Of a stretch of 19,320 nucleotides of DNA, positions 6,133 to 13,185 are shown piece by piece (the first letter of the stretch is position 1; the number at the start of each line of letters is the position of its first letter). The stretch is from an uncultured Fretibacterium sp. Its GTDB lineage: Bacteria > Synergistota > Synergistia > Synergistales > Aminobacteriaceae. The stretch is from the NCBI GenBank assembly GCA_905373185.1, contig CAJPSE010000009.1:1-19320 (forward strand), written 5' to 3'. The notes beneath the pieces are model-generated. The model saw only the letters and a list, made by a program, of their open reading frames with translations, was not told where the DNA came from and made no database searches. Position numbers and translations under genes: made by a program.

Positions 6133-7473
6133 TCAGAAGTTCAGGGACTCCAGACGCTTGAGTACGGTATCCTTGTCGTGCCCGAAGATGATGGAGACCA
6201 GGGTCGCCCGCCGGTCCTCCCGGACGAGGCCGGCGTTGGTTATGCCGCAGAGCTCGGCCAGCGCCAGTGCCGCCTCTCTGTCCGCCTCCTTGCCGCCGGC
6301 AGGGTAGATGATGTTCGTCGAGTGATAGTCGAAATGCCGCGCGTTCCCCGCGTAGGGGACCTCTATCCCTATCCGTTGAAAAAGCCGAGAGGCCCTCCTG
6401 CCGAGGCCGGACGCCCCGTCCCCGTTCAGGATGCCGATCTTGCCGATTCGCTCCCGGAGCTCCTTCAGGCGTTCCTCCGTGAGGGGGGCCGCCGCCGGAG
6501 CCGCGTCGCCGGAGGCCTCTTCAGCGTCAGCGCTCAAGACGCCCCGCTGTCCCTGGGGCGGAAGCTTCGCCGCCAACTGGAGGGACAGCCCCACCGTGTC
6601 GAGGATCCAATAGCTCAGGTTCCCGCTGTACCCCGCCTTGCCAGGGGCCATGAACATCTGCACCCGGTCCGGCGGAAGCGCGTTGGCAAACTGCATGAGC
6701 TTCAGGGCCTCCAGCGGCGTCAGGTCGGTATCGACGGCGGCGATGACCTCGTCGATAAGGGCGGGGATGCGGGGCAGAATAGCCGGGGACTTCAGCTTGG
6801 ACAGGACGATGTCCATGAACTTCTGCTGCCGCTGGACACGGCCGATGTCCCCCAGGGGATCGTGCCGGAAGCGGACGTACCCCAGGGCCGTCCTGCCGTC
6901 CATGTGCTGCTGTCCCTTCGAGATGTCGATGAAGAGCTTGCCCGAGTAGTCCGTGTACTTCAGCGGCTTGTCCACATGGATATCAATGCCCCCGATCAGG
7001 TCGATGATCCGGGGGAAACTTTTGTAGTTGACCATCACGAAGTAGTTGACCGCCATCCCGGTGAGGTTTACCACGGTCTCCCTCAGAAGGCCGATGCCCC
7101 CGTAGACATAGGCGTGGTTGATCTTGTCCCAGCCGCGCCCGGGGATCTGCACCCGGGAGTCCCTGGGGATGGAGGCCACGCGCACCGCCTTGTTGTCCGC
7201 GTCGAAAATGGCCAGGGCGATAGCGTCGGTGCGCGAACCGCCGTCCACGTTATCCAACCCCACGATAAGAACGTTCACCGTGCCCAGGACGGGATCGACA
7301 TAGGGCCCGTCCTCCTCCCTCTCCGGTTGAACGTCGTCGCTCCCGACGGCCAGGGACTGCCCCAGATCGAGAGGATTTTTGGGGAATAGGACCTCCTTCA
7401 GACGAAAAGCGGCCCCCCCCGTCACCGCCAGAAGGATCAGGAGGGCGATCCCGAAAACCTTGAAAAATCTCAC
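6133..7473 (-). CDS. LytR-CpsA-Psr (LCP) family protein with LytR C-terminal domain
   Basis: LCP proteins transfer lipid-linked glycopolymers onto peptidoglycan or related acceptors at the outer face of the membrane. The 446-residue product has a single N-terminal membrane helix (about 4-22), then the LCP domain with its polyprenyl-phosphate-binding arginines and acidic residues: SRTDAI (Arg81, Asp83), SIPRDSRV (Arg104, Asp105), KINHAYVYGG, and RFRHDPLGDIGRVQRQQ (201-217). A Pro/Ala-rich linker leads to a LytR_C-type domain (about 350-446, starting KIGILNGDGASGLG). The GTG start at 7473 has GGAGGTG 8 nt upstream and overlaps the nadD stop by 4 nt (GTGA), indicating translational coupling. In a diderm the acceptor polymer is not obvious. 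Confidence 0.93.
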   Translation of the reverse strand: MRFFKVFGIALLILLAVTGGAAFRLKEVLFPKNPLDLGQSLAVGSDDVQPEREEDGPYVDPVLGTVNVLIVGLDNVDGGSRTDAIALAIFDADNKAVRVASIPRDSRVQIPGRGWDKINHAYVYGGIGLLRETVVNLTGMAVNYFVMVNYKSFPRIIDLIGGIDIHVDKPLKYTDYSGKLFIDISKGQQHMDGRTALGYVRFRHDPLGDIGRVQRQQKFMDIVLSKLKSPAILPRIPALIDEVIAAVDTDLTPLEALKLMQFANALPPDRVQMFMAPGKAGYSGNLSYWILDTVGLSLQLAAKLPPQGQRGVLSADAEEASGDAAPAAAPLTEERLKELRERIGKIGILNGDGASGLGRRASRLFQRIGIEVPYAGNARHFDYHSTNIIYPAGGKEADREAALALAELCGITNAGLVREDRRATLVSIIFGHDKDTVLKRLESLNF

Positions 7474-8102
7474 TGCCGCGACACCTCCATATTCGACGCC
7501 TCCACATTCCTGTAGAGCCCCGCGGACTCGATGTACGCCTCGACGAGGCGGGGCACCAGAAAGCGTACGCCCCGGCCATCGCCGGCCCTCCGACGAATCT
7601 CGGTGCTGGAGATGGCGAACTCGGGGATCTCGACCAGCCTGAGATTGTCCCGTATCCTCTCGGGAAGGGAATCCAGCCCCTGGACATCATACCCCGGTCG
7701 AGTCGCCGTGACCAGCGTACACAGCGTGGGGAGAAGCATATAGTCCACCCACGTCTCGATGGAGAGGAGGGCGTCCAGCCCCGTAATGAAAAAGAGGTCC
7801 CCGGGGGGCGTCCCCCTTGCGATAAACTCCCTCAGCGTGTCCACGGTGTGGGTGGGACGTTTTCGCTCGATCTCCATCCGGGAGACGGAGAACTCCGGGA
7901 CCCCGGCTGTCGCCAGCAGGGTCATGGCGTAGCGGTCCTCGGCGGGCGTCACCCGGCGCTCCGTCTTGTGCGGAGGTGAGCCCGCCGGAACGAAGACGAT
8001 TCGATCGATATCCAGGCGGCGGCGGCATTCCTCGGCCGCCAGCAGATGCCCGTAATGGATGGGGTCGAACGTCCCTCCCATGATGCCCGTCTTGATGGAC
8101 AC
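7470..8102 (-). CDS. nadD: Nicotinate-nucleotide adenylyltransferase
   Basis: NadD converts nicotinate mononucleotide and ATP to deamido-NAD, a required step in NAD synthesis. The 210-residue product carries the nucleotidyltransferase motif GIMGGTFDPIHYGHL (6-20, with the HxGH at 16-19), GSPPHK (41-46) and ISSTEIRRR (164-172), all family-typical. The frame is open upstream to 8234, but the GTG at 8102 is preferred: AGGGAGGA lies 8 nt upstream and the Rossmann start then falls at residue 6, as usual. The stop overlaps the LCP start by 4 nt. Upstream, 137 nt separate it from obgE; the yhbY and yqeK genes often found around nadD in Firmicutes are absent. Confidence 0.95.
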   Translation of the reverse strand: MSIKTGIMGGTFDPIHYGHLLAAEECRRRLDIDRIVFVPAGSPPHKTERRVTPAEDRYAMTLLATAGVPEFSVSRMEIERKRPTHTVDTLREFIARGTPPGDLFFITGLDALLSIETWVDYMLLPTLCTLVTATRPGYDVQGLDSLPERIRDNLRLVEIPEFAISSTEIRRRAGDGRGVRFLVPRLVEAYIESAGLYRNVEASNMEVSRQ

Positions 8103-8239
8103 AGCGAAAATCCTCCCTAAATGAGGGCGCCTGCCCCGCGTTTTCAGCCCGTGCGGCGGACGCCTGGACGCAGCCTCCAAACGCCGGGAGGAGAAAATAT
8201 CCGTTTCTCCCAAGCGGAGGCCCGCCTCCCGCACAGAGG

Positions 8240-9538
8240 CTACCCGATAATTCTATCAGGTTGGAACTCGAATTCGACCTCCCCTATAAGGACCCTGTCC
8301 CCCTCCCGGGCGCCCGCATCCTCCAGGGCCTCCTCGACATCGAGCCGTTTCAGAAGGCGCGCGAACTTCACCATCGCGTCCTCCTGATCGAAGTCGATGC
8401 GCCGGACGGAGCGCTCCAGGTTCTCATGCTCTACGCGGAAGCTCCCGTCGTTCATACGGCGGACCGCGACGGGCTCCGGCCTTCCACCCCTCCGCCTCGG
8501 CAGTTCCTGGACGGCGGGCGCCTCCGCAAGGGAGACGGTGCCCGTGGGACGGGGATAAAGCCTGACGAGCTCGACGATCCTGTCTATCAGGGCCGGGATC
8601 CCCTCCCCCGTCAGTGCGCTGACACAAAGGCAGGGGATGCCCAGGCGCGACATCTCCTCCCTCAGAATCGCGGCGTTCTCCTCCGTACCGGCCAGGTCCG
8701 TCTTGTTCCCGACCGCCAGGCAAGGACGCTCCGTGAGCCGGGCCCCATAGGCCTCGAATTCGCCGCAGACGATTCGCCAGTTTTTCAGCACGTCGGGCTC
8801 GGACAGGTCCACGACGTGGACCAGCACCCGGGTCCGCTCCACGTGACGCAGAAAATGGAGCCCCAGCCCCTTGTCCTCGTGCGCCCCCTCGATCAGGCCC
8901 GGGACGTCGGCGATGACGATCTGCTGGTCGTCCACGGCCAGGACCCCCAGGTTCGGGGAAAGGGTCGTGAAGGGATACCCCGCGACCTTCGGCCTCGCGC
9001 CGCTGATCGCCGCGAGGAGGCTCGACTTTCCTGCGTTGGGGAACCCCACCAGTCCGACGTCGGCAATAAGTTTCAGTTCCAGGATCAGGGTCCGTTCCTC
9101 GCCCATGTCGCCCTTCTCCGCAAAACGCGGCGCCCGGCGCACCGAGCTGGCAAAATGCGCGTTTCCACGCCCTCCGCGGCCGCCCCTGGCGGCGACGAAG
9201 GTCTGCCCCGGCTCGACGAGGTCGGCAAGGATGTTCCCCGCCTCGTCCCGGACCAGGGTCCCGCAGGGAAGGGGGACGCGCAGGTCCTCGCCGTCCGCAC
9301 CGGTCCGCATCGCCCCGCTGCCATGCCCTGCATGGCCGGCCTGAAAACGGCGGTTGAACTCGAAGTCGGCCAGGGTGACGATCCCCCCCACCGCCTCGAA
9401 GACAACGCTTCCACCTTGTCCGCCGTCCGCGCCGTCGGGCCCGCCCTTGGGGATGAACTTTTCCCTGCGAAAGCTGAGGGCCCCATTCCCTCCGCGCCCC
9501 GCCTTGACCATTATCCTGGCCAGATCGATGAACTTCAT
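8240..9538 (-). CDS. obgE: GTPase ObgE/CgtA
   Basis: Obg is an essential ribosome-associated GTPase acting in late 50S assembly and stress signalling. The 432-residue product shows the glycine-rich Obg fold (1-158, starting MKFIDLARIMVKAGRGGNGA), the GTPase domain with G1 GFPNAGKS (165-172), switch TTLSPNLG (191-198), G3 DVPGLIEGA (211-219), G4 NKTD (278-281) and G5 SAL (307-309), and a C-terminal OCT domain (about 355-432, ending GEVEFEFQPD). The ATG at 9538 is chosen because the Obg fold begins there; the longer frame to 9601 runs through a terminator hairpin. The Shine-Dalgarno is GGGGGTG. It follows rpmA as in most bacteria, but behind an intrinsic terminator. Confidence 0.96.
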   Translation of the reverse strand: MKFIDLARIMVKAGRGGNGALSFRREKFIPKGGPDGADGGQGGSVVFEAVGGIVTLADFEFNRRFQAGHAGHGSGAMRTGADGEDLRVPLPCGTLVRDEAGNILADLVEPGQTFVAARGGRGGRGNAHFASSVRRAPRFAEKGDMGEERTLILELKLIADVGLVGFPNAGKSSLLAAISGARPKVAGYPFTTLSPNLGVLAVDDQQIVIADVPGLIEGAHEDKGLGLHFLRHVERTRVLVHVVDLSEPDVLKNWRIVCGEFEAYGARLTERPCLAVGNKTDLAGTEENAAILREEMSRLGIPCLCVSALTGEGIPALIDRIVELVRLYPRPTGTVSLAEAPAVQELPRRRGGRPEPVAVRRMNDGSFRVEHENLERSVRRIDFDQEDAMVKFARLLKRLDVEEALEDAGAREGDRVLIGEVEFEFQPDRIIG

Positions 9539-9564
9539 GGGCAACACCCCCACTCGAAAAAACG

Positions 9565-9596
9565 AAAAAAGGAGGCCCCAGGCAGACGGAGCCTCC
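9565..9596 (-). terminator. Intrinsic terminator between rpmA and obgE
   Basis: On the minus strand GGAGGCTCC pairs with GGGGCCTCC (9 bp, one T·G) around an 8-nt loop and is followed by TTTTTT, then CG and a second TTTTTT. It would stop or attenuate transcription from the ribosomal protein genes before obgE. Confidence 0.82.
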
Positions 9597-9691
9597 CTCA
9601 CAGGACGGGAAAAGTCAGAAAATCGATACGGAAGCCAAAACGATACTCAAAACCTCGGGTCCTCCCCGCCCCTGACGGGCCGGGGAAGAAA

Positions 9692-9979
9692 TTACCGGGC
9701 GGCGTCCGGAACGATGGAGACGTACTTGCGGTCCCCGCGGGTGGCGTACTCCACCCTGCCCGGAAGCAGGGCGAAGAGGGTGAAATCGCGCCCCAGCCCA
9801 ACGTGTTTCCCGGGATGGACCCTGGTCCCGCACTGCCGGACCAAGATGCTCCCCGCCGTCACCTCCGTGCCAGCATAGACCTTGATCCCCCTGTACTTGG
9901 GGTTGCTGTCCCTGCCGTTGGTGGAACTACCCTGCCCCTTCTTATGGGCAAAAAACTGTATGTCGAAACGAAAGATCAT
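9692..9979 (-). CDS. rpmA: Ribosomal protein L27 (bL27) with cleavable N-terminal extension
   Basis: L27 is a 50S protein whose N-terminus reaches the peptidyl-transferase centre. The 95-residue product contains [18 protein letters not shown], unmistakable for L27, preceded by the extension [10 protein letters not shown]. In Staphylococcus aureus a matching extension is removed by the protease Prp between FF and A; the same junction is present here after residue 10. GGAGGTG precedes the ATG at 9979. The start overlaps the prp stop by 4 nt (ATGA), so the substrate and its protease are translationally coupled. Confidence 0.97.
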   Translation of the reverse strand: MIFRFDIQFFAHKKGQGSSTNGRDSNPKYRGIKVYAGTEVTAGSILVRQCGTRVHPGKHVGLGRDFTLFALLPGRVEYATRGDRKYVSIVPDAAR

Positions 9980-10302
9980 CTTTGCACCTCCGTGATGCTC
10001 ACATATTCGGGATAGCCGGACTCTATCTCCCTCAGGGACAACGCGACCGTCCGCGTCAGAAGGTCCAGGGAATCCGCGGCCTCCTCGGGCCAGGATACCC
10101 GGATCAGCGGGACATCGGGGTCGGCCTCGCAACTCAGATCCCGCACCTCCGCCACGTCGGAGAGCCCGAGCAGAAGCCCGTGCACCAAAGCGGAAACCGA
10201 GGCACAGACGACATCCTGCCCCTTCGGAGCGCTCCCGGAATGTCCCAGGCTCTCCAGACCGACAAGCGCTCTCTCGCCCCAGTAAAGGGTGACGCGGACC
10301 AT
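9976..10302 (-). CDS. prp: Ribosomal-processing cysteine protease Prp
   Basis: Prp is the cysteine protease that trims the N-terminal extension of L27 in Firmicutes and related lineages. The 108-residue product has the family signature [20 protein letters not shown] (20-39), giving catalytic candidates His21 and Cys33 with Asp30 between, nearly the same positions as in S. aureus Prp. The start at 10302 is the ATG that opens [20 protein letters not shown]; the Shine-Dalgarno is poor, so translation is probably coupled to rplU, whose stop is 19 nt upstream. It lies between rplU and rpmA, its standard place. Confidence 0.95.
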   Translation of the reverse strand: MVRVTLYWGERALVGLESLGHSGSAPKGQDVVCASVSALVHGLLLGLSDVAEVRDLSCEADPDVPLIRVSWPEEAADSLDLLTRTVALSLREIESGYPEYVSITEVQR

Positions 10303-10321
10303 TGGGGCGCGGCCCGACCGG

Positions 10322-10639
10322 CTAGCCGTCGATCCCGCGGATGACGACCTCGGTGAAATACTGCCGATGCCCGCGCAGACGGCGATAGTTCTTCTTACTC
10401 TTGTACTTGAACACGATGACCTTCTTGTCCCTGGCCTGGGCGAGGATCTCCGCCCGGACGCTGGCGCCCGCGACATAGGGGGTCCCGAACTTCGTCCCGC
10501 TGTCGCCGCCAACCATCAGGACCTTGTCCAGAACGACCTCGTCCCCCGCGGCCCCGTCCAGGCGCTCGATGCGGAATCTGTCCCCCACCTGGACACGATA
10601 CTGCTTGCCGCCGGTCTCCAAAACTGCATACACGATCAT
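10322..10639 (-). CDS. rplU: Ribosomal protein L21 (bL21)
   Basis: L21 is a 50S protein that binds 23S rRNA. The 105-residue product is full length: MIVYAVLETGGKQYRVQVGD at the start, the central VLMVGGDSGTKFGTPYV, and the basic KYKSKKNYRRLRGHRQYFTEV near the C-terminus (residues about 78-98), all characteristic. AGGAGG (10643-10648) is close to the ATG at 10639. It is the first gene of rplU–prp–rpmA, with its own strong promoter about 85 nt upstream of the start codon. Confidence 0.97.
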   Translation of the reverse strand: MIVYAVLETGGKQYRVQVGDRFRIERLDGAAGDEVVLDKVLMVGGDSGTKFGTPYVAGASVRAEILAQARDKKVIVFKYKSKKNYRRLRGHRQYFTEVVIRGIDG

Positions 10640-10725
10640 CTTCCTCCTTCCGCTGGCTCAAGGCCCCCCTACACAATCCCAAAGGGCTGTCAGGAGATTA
10701 TGCCCCGTCCATGCGTATACGAAAC
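10640..10725 (-). promoter_or_regulatory. 5' leader of rplU (possible autogenous control region)
   Basis: About 85 nt separate the predicted transcription start from the rplU ATG. L21 leaders in other phyla can bind L21 and regulate the operon. I could not establish a fold by eye that matches such a leader, so function is speculative. Confidence 0.3.
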
Positions 10726-10731
10726 TTAGTG

Positions 10732-10760
10732 ATTTTACGCACAATCGGGCGATTCGTCAA
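10732..10760 (-). promoter_or_regulatory. Sigma-70-type promoter for rplU–prp–rpmA
   Basis: On the minus strand TTGACG (10755-10760, 5 of 6) is followed after exactly 17 nt by TAAAAT (10732-10737, 5 of 6). This is among the best promoters in the window. An inverted repeat, CGATTC (10750-10755) with GAATCG (10772-10777), overlaps the -35 edge and could be an operator. Confidence 0.8.
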
Positions 10761-10797
10761 CACACCCCCCCGAATCGTGCCCTGGTCGGCGCCGGGG

Positions 10798-10842
10798 CCT
10801 CCATTGAAGCCGACTCCATCACAGCCCACTCCATCACGACCT
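10798..10842. repeat. Three imperfect 15-nt tandem repeats at the pepF 3' end
   Basis: On the minus strand the units GGTCGTGATGGAGTG, GGCTGTGATGGAGTC and GGCTTCAATGGAGGC follow each other with a 15-nt period, beginning at the pepF stop codon. In another frame they encode a repeated xxMEx pentapeptide. They are probably the trace of local slippage or duplication. Confidence 0.55.
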
Positions 10843-12717
10843 CCACAGCGCCTCCCCCTCGTCCAGCCGCGCCTCGAAAAGGCGCAGGGTGCGCTCGAAG
10901 GGCTCGGCAACGGTCAGGTCCACCCCGGCCCGTTTCAGAATGTTCAGGGAGTGGTCGCTGCCTCCGCTCTTCAGGAACATCAGGTAGCGGTCCCGCGCTC
11001 CGTCCCCCCCGGTAAGGATGGCGTCCGCAAACGCCCCCGCGGCCGTGAAGCCCGTCACGTACTTGTAGACGTAAAAGGCCGAGTAGAAATGGGGAATGCG
11101 GGCCCATTCCGCGCAGAGGGCGGGGTCGACCGTCAGCTCCGGTCCGTAGTACCGCGCGTTGAGCTCGCCCCACAGCGTGCTCATCCACTCCGGCGTCAGG
11201 GCGTCGCCCGCCTCGGCCCGGGCGTGGGTGCGCCGCTCGAAGTCCGCGAACATCGCCTGCCGGAAGAACGTCGTCCGCACCATGTCATAGAAATAGTTCA
11301 AAAGCCATTTCTTCTCCGCGTCCGTCCCGCTTCGCCTCAGCAGGTACCCGAGCAGCAGGGCCTCGTTGGTGGTGGAGGCGACCTCCGCGAGCAGGATCGT
11401 GTAGTCGGCGTAGACCTGGGGCTGGGAGGAGTGGGAGTACCACGAATGCAGGGAGTGCCCCATCTCGTGGACCAGCGTGAAGACGTCCCGCAGGGTGCCG
11501 TTGTAGTTCAGAAGCACGTAGGGATTCGTCCCGTAGGATCCCCAGGAATAGGCGCCCTTGCGCTTTCCCCGGTTCTCCCGGACATCGATCCATCGCTCCG
11601 CGAAGCCTCGCTTCAGGTTGGCGACGTAGTCCGGCCCAAGCGGCTCCAGCGCCCGAACCGCCAGATCGCAGGCCTCCTCGTAGGGGATGTCGGTAAGGGG
11701 CTCGTCCGACAGGGGAACGTTGAGGTCGTAAAAATGCACGGAGTCGAGCCCGAGGGCGCGCCGGCGCAGGGCGACGCAGCGGTGCATGAGGGGCGCGAAG
11801 CGGACGGCGGTATCCACCACATTGTCGTAGACACGCGTCGGGACGTCGTCGGCGAACAGCGACATCTCCAGGGCATCCTTGTAGCGCCGCGCGTTGGCGT
11901 AGAAGATGTCGCCCTTCACGGACCCCGCGTAAAGCGCGCCAATGGCGTTGCGGAACGCCCCATAGGTCTCGTGGATTCCCTCGAAGGCGGCCTTGCGCAC
12001 CGACCGGTCCGGAGAGCGGCTCAGGCGGTAGTAGCGCTCCTCTGAGAGCTCTACCAGGTTACCCTTCTCGTCCCGGATGTCGGGGAACTTCAGGTCCGCG
12101 TCGGTCAGGAGGGTAAAGGCGTTATCCGGGACGGCGGAGAGCTCCCTCGTACGGGCCAGGAGCCCCTCCTCGGCCGGGGAGAGCACGTGCGCCCTCTCCC
12201 TGAGGATCTCGGAGAGGTGGAAGTCGTAGAGCCGCAGTTCCTCACCCTCCGCAATCCACCGCCTCAAATCGGCCTCGGGGATCGAAAGGACCTCGGGGCG
12301 GAAGAAGGAACAGACGGCTCCGTGCCGCGTCGCCAGGGTCTCGATGCGGGCGGCCATCTCCATGGGGCGAGTGACGCGCAGGTCCTCGTGGCTCTTCATA
12401 TTGGCGTAGACGTAGAGCTTCCCCAGCTCCAGCGCCACGGCCTCCTCCGCCCTCAGATAGGCCAGAAGGGCGGCTGGCCCCTCTCCAAGGTGCCCCGCGT
12501 GGTCTGCCAGAGCCTCGATCCTGGGCTCCAGGCCGGCGAAGGCGGCCTCCCATGCCTCGGCGGAGGGGTAGATGGCCTCCAGATTCCAACGGTCGCGCTC
12601 CGGGACCTCCGAGCGCTCCGGGACGGAGCCGGCTCCCGCCGGCTCCGTCCCGTCGAACAAAGGCGCGTTGACTTTAAATTTGAAGTTGAATAAGGAATCG
12701 ATACGCTGCAATCTCAT
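10834..12717 (-). CDS. pepF: Oligoendopeptidase F (M3B zinc metallopeptidase)
   Basis: PepF is a cytoplasmic zinc peptidase that degrades short and medium peptides. The product (627 residues from the ATG at 12717) carries the catalytic VHEMGHSLHSWY (HEMGH about 417-421) and the downstream glutamate in LAEVASTTNEALLLGYLL (Glu about 445), plus typical SYGTNPYVLLNYNG before the zinc site. The conserved family start (RSEVPERDRWNLEAIYPS) begins about residue 36, so an atypical N-terminal tail of some 35 residues precedes it. The start is uncertain: GAGGTG is only 1 nt before the ATG at 12717, whereas a TTG at 12711 is 7 nt from it; a TTG at 12753 also opens the frame. A perfect palindrome lies inside the tail's coding sequence. 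No convincing promoter with both boxes was seen upstream. Confidence 0.93.
   Translation of the reverse strand: MRLQRIDSLFNFKFKVNAPLFDGTEPAGAGSVPERSEVPERDRWNLEAIYPSAEAWEAAFAGLEPRIEALADHAGHLGEGPAALLAYLRAEEAVALELGKLYVYANMKSHEDLRVTRPMEMAARIETLATRHGAVCSFFRPEVLSIPEADLRRWIAEGEELRLYDFHLSEILRERAHVLSPAEEGLLARTRELSAVPDNAFTLLTDADLKFPDIRDEKGNLVELSEERYYRLSRSPDRSVRKAAFEGIHETYGAFRNAIGALYAGSVKGDIFYANARRYKDALEMSLFADDVPTRVYDNVVDTAVRFAPLMHRCVALRRRALGLDSVHFYDLNVPLSDEPLTDIPYEEACDLAVRALEPLGPDYVANLKRGFAERWIDVRENRGKRKGAYSWGSYGTNPYVLLNYNGTLRDVFTLVHEMGHSLHSWYSHSSQPQVYADYTILLAEVASTTNEALLLGYLLRRSGTDAEKKWLLNYFYDMVRTTFFRQAMFADFERRTHARAEAGDALTPEWMSTLWGELNARYYGPELTVDPALCAEWARIPHFYSAFYVYKYVTGFTAAGAFADAILTGGDGARDRYLMFLKSGGSDHSLNILKRAGVDLTVAEPFERTLRLFEARLDEGEALWRS
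12619..12652. repeat. Perfect 15-bp palindrome inside the 5' coding region of pepF
   Basis: CGGGACGGAGCCGGC (12619-12633) and GCCGGCTCCGTCCCG (12638-12652) form a perfect inverted repeat around TCCC. It is in frame in pepF (coding for roughly GTEPAGAGSVPE) and has no U-run, so it is not a standard terminator. A 12-nt direct repeat, GTCCCGGAGCGC twice with 6 nt between, follows immediately on the minus strand. Confidence 0.85.
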
Positions 12718-12806
12718 GCACCTCGCGCACAATCTTGGGGGAGTGAACACCAACCTGGATTTTTTGAGGGGAATATGTCAAGGGAGAAAAATTTCCCCCC
12801 TCTGTC

Positions 12807-12835
12807 TTGCGCTCCCCGGCCCCCTATGGTATCAT
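12807..12835 (+). promoter_or_regulatory. Sigma-70-type promoter for the tRNA operon
   Basis: TTGCGC (12807-12812) and TATCAT (12830-12835, 5 of 6) are exactly 17 nt apart. The predicted start near 12842 lies 65 nt before tRNA-Glu. Confidence 0.65.
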
Positions 12836-12859
12836 TCCCCTTGTTTTGGTCAAGGGGAA
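12835..12859 (+). promoter_or_regulatory. Inverted repeat at the tRNA operon transcription start
   Basis: TTCCCCTTG (12835-12843) and CAAGGGGAA (12851-12859) form a perfect 9-bp repeat around TTTTGGT. It begins at the last base of the -10 box and spans the predicted start, so it is placed like an operator; in RNA only the right half and loop would be complete. Role unknown. Confidence 0.4.
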
Positions 12860-12906
12860 CGAAACAGGCGGGTATCAGTTGTGTTCTCGTGATCGATTCG
12901 AGTTAT

Positions 12907-12982
12907 GGCCCCATCGACTAGCGGCCTAGGTCGTAGCCCTCTCAAGGCTAAAACACGGGTTCGAATCCCGTTGGGGCTACCA
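12907..12982 (+). tRNA. tRNA-Glu (anticodon CTC)
   Basis: The 76-nt gene folds as a cloverleaf: acceptor GGCCCCA with TGGGGCT (one G·U), anticodon stem TAGCC/GGCTA with loop CTCTCAA giving anticodon CTC, T-arm ACGGG-TTCGAAT-CCCGT, discriminator A and encoded CCA (12980-12982). It reads GAG codons, which are abundant in these GC-rich genes. Confidence 0.96.
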
Positions 12983-13043
12983 TTTTCAATGGTAGGTGTC
13001 GGAAGAAAGGCTTCGTAATTCATTATTGGCTTTTTCATCTTAA

Positions 13044-13118
13044 GGGTGGTTAGTTCAGAGGTAGAACGCTTCCTTGACACGGAAGAGGTCAGAAGTTCGA
13101 TTCTTCTACCACCCACCA
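13044..13118 (+). tRNA. tRNA-Val (anticodon GAC)
   Basis: The 75-nt gene has acceptor GGGTGGT paired with ACCACCC, anticodon stem CTTCC/GGAAG with loop TTGACAC giving anticodon GAC, T-arm AGAAG-TTCGATT-CTTCT, discriminator A and encoded CCA (13116-13118). It is 61 nt after tRNA-Glu and shares its transcript. Confidence 0.96.
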
Positions 13119-13126
13119 CTGATAGC

Positions 13127-13163
13127 AAGGGTTCAGGGGATTTCGTCCTGAACCCTTTTTCTT
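13127..13163 (+). terminator. Intrinsic terminator of the tRNA operon
   Basis: AAGGGTTCAGG (13127-13137) pairs perfectly with CCTGAACCCTT (13147-13157), followed by a T-rich tail (TTTCTTT). It lies 9 nt after tRNA-Val. Confidence 0.92.
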
Positions 13164-13185
13164 TCCCTTGAAGCGCCCTTGAAGC

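Noticed and set aside
6178..7389. A 403-codon plus-strand open frame opposite the LCP gene
   Set aside because: Antisense shadow; low-complexity Val/Asp/Gly/Arg-rich sequence without recognisable domains.
8261..10015. A 584-codon plus-strand open frame opposite obgE and rpmA
   Set aside because: Antisense shadow created by high GC; composition is arbitrary and real genes lie on the other strand.
10711..12045. A 444-codon plus-strand open frame opposite pepF
   Set aside because: Antisense shadow of an intact M3B peptidase with catalytic HEMGH.
12753..12781. TTGACA on the minus strand (12776-12781) as the pepF promoter
   Set aside because: No acceptable -10 box occurs 16-18 nt downstream, so it is not listed as a promoter.
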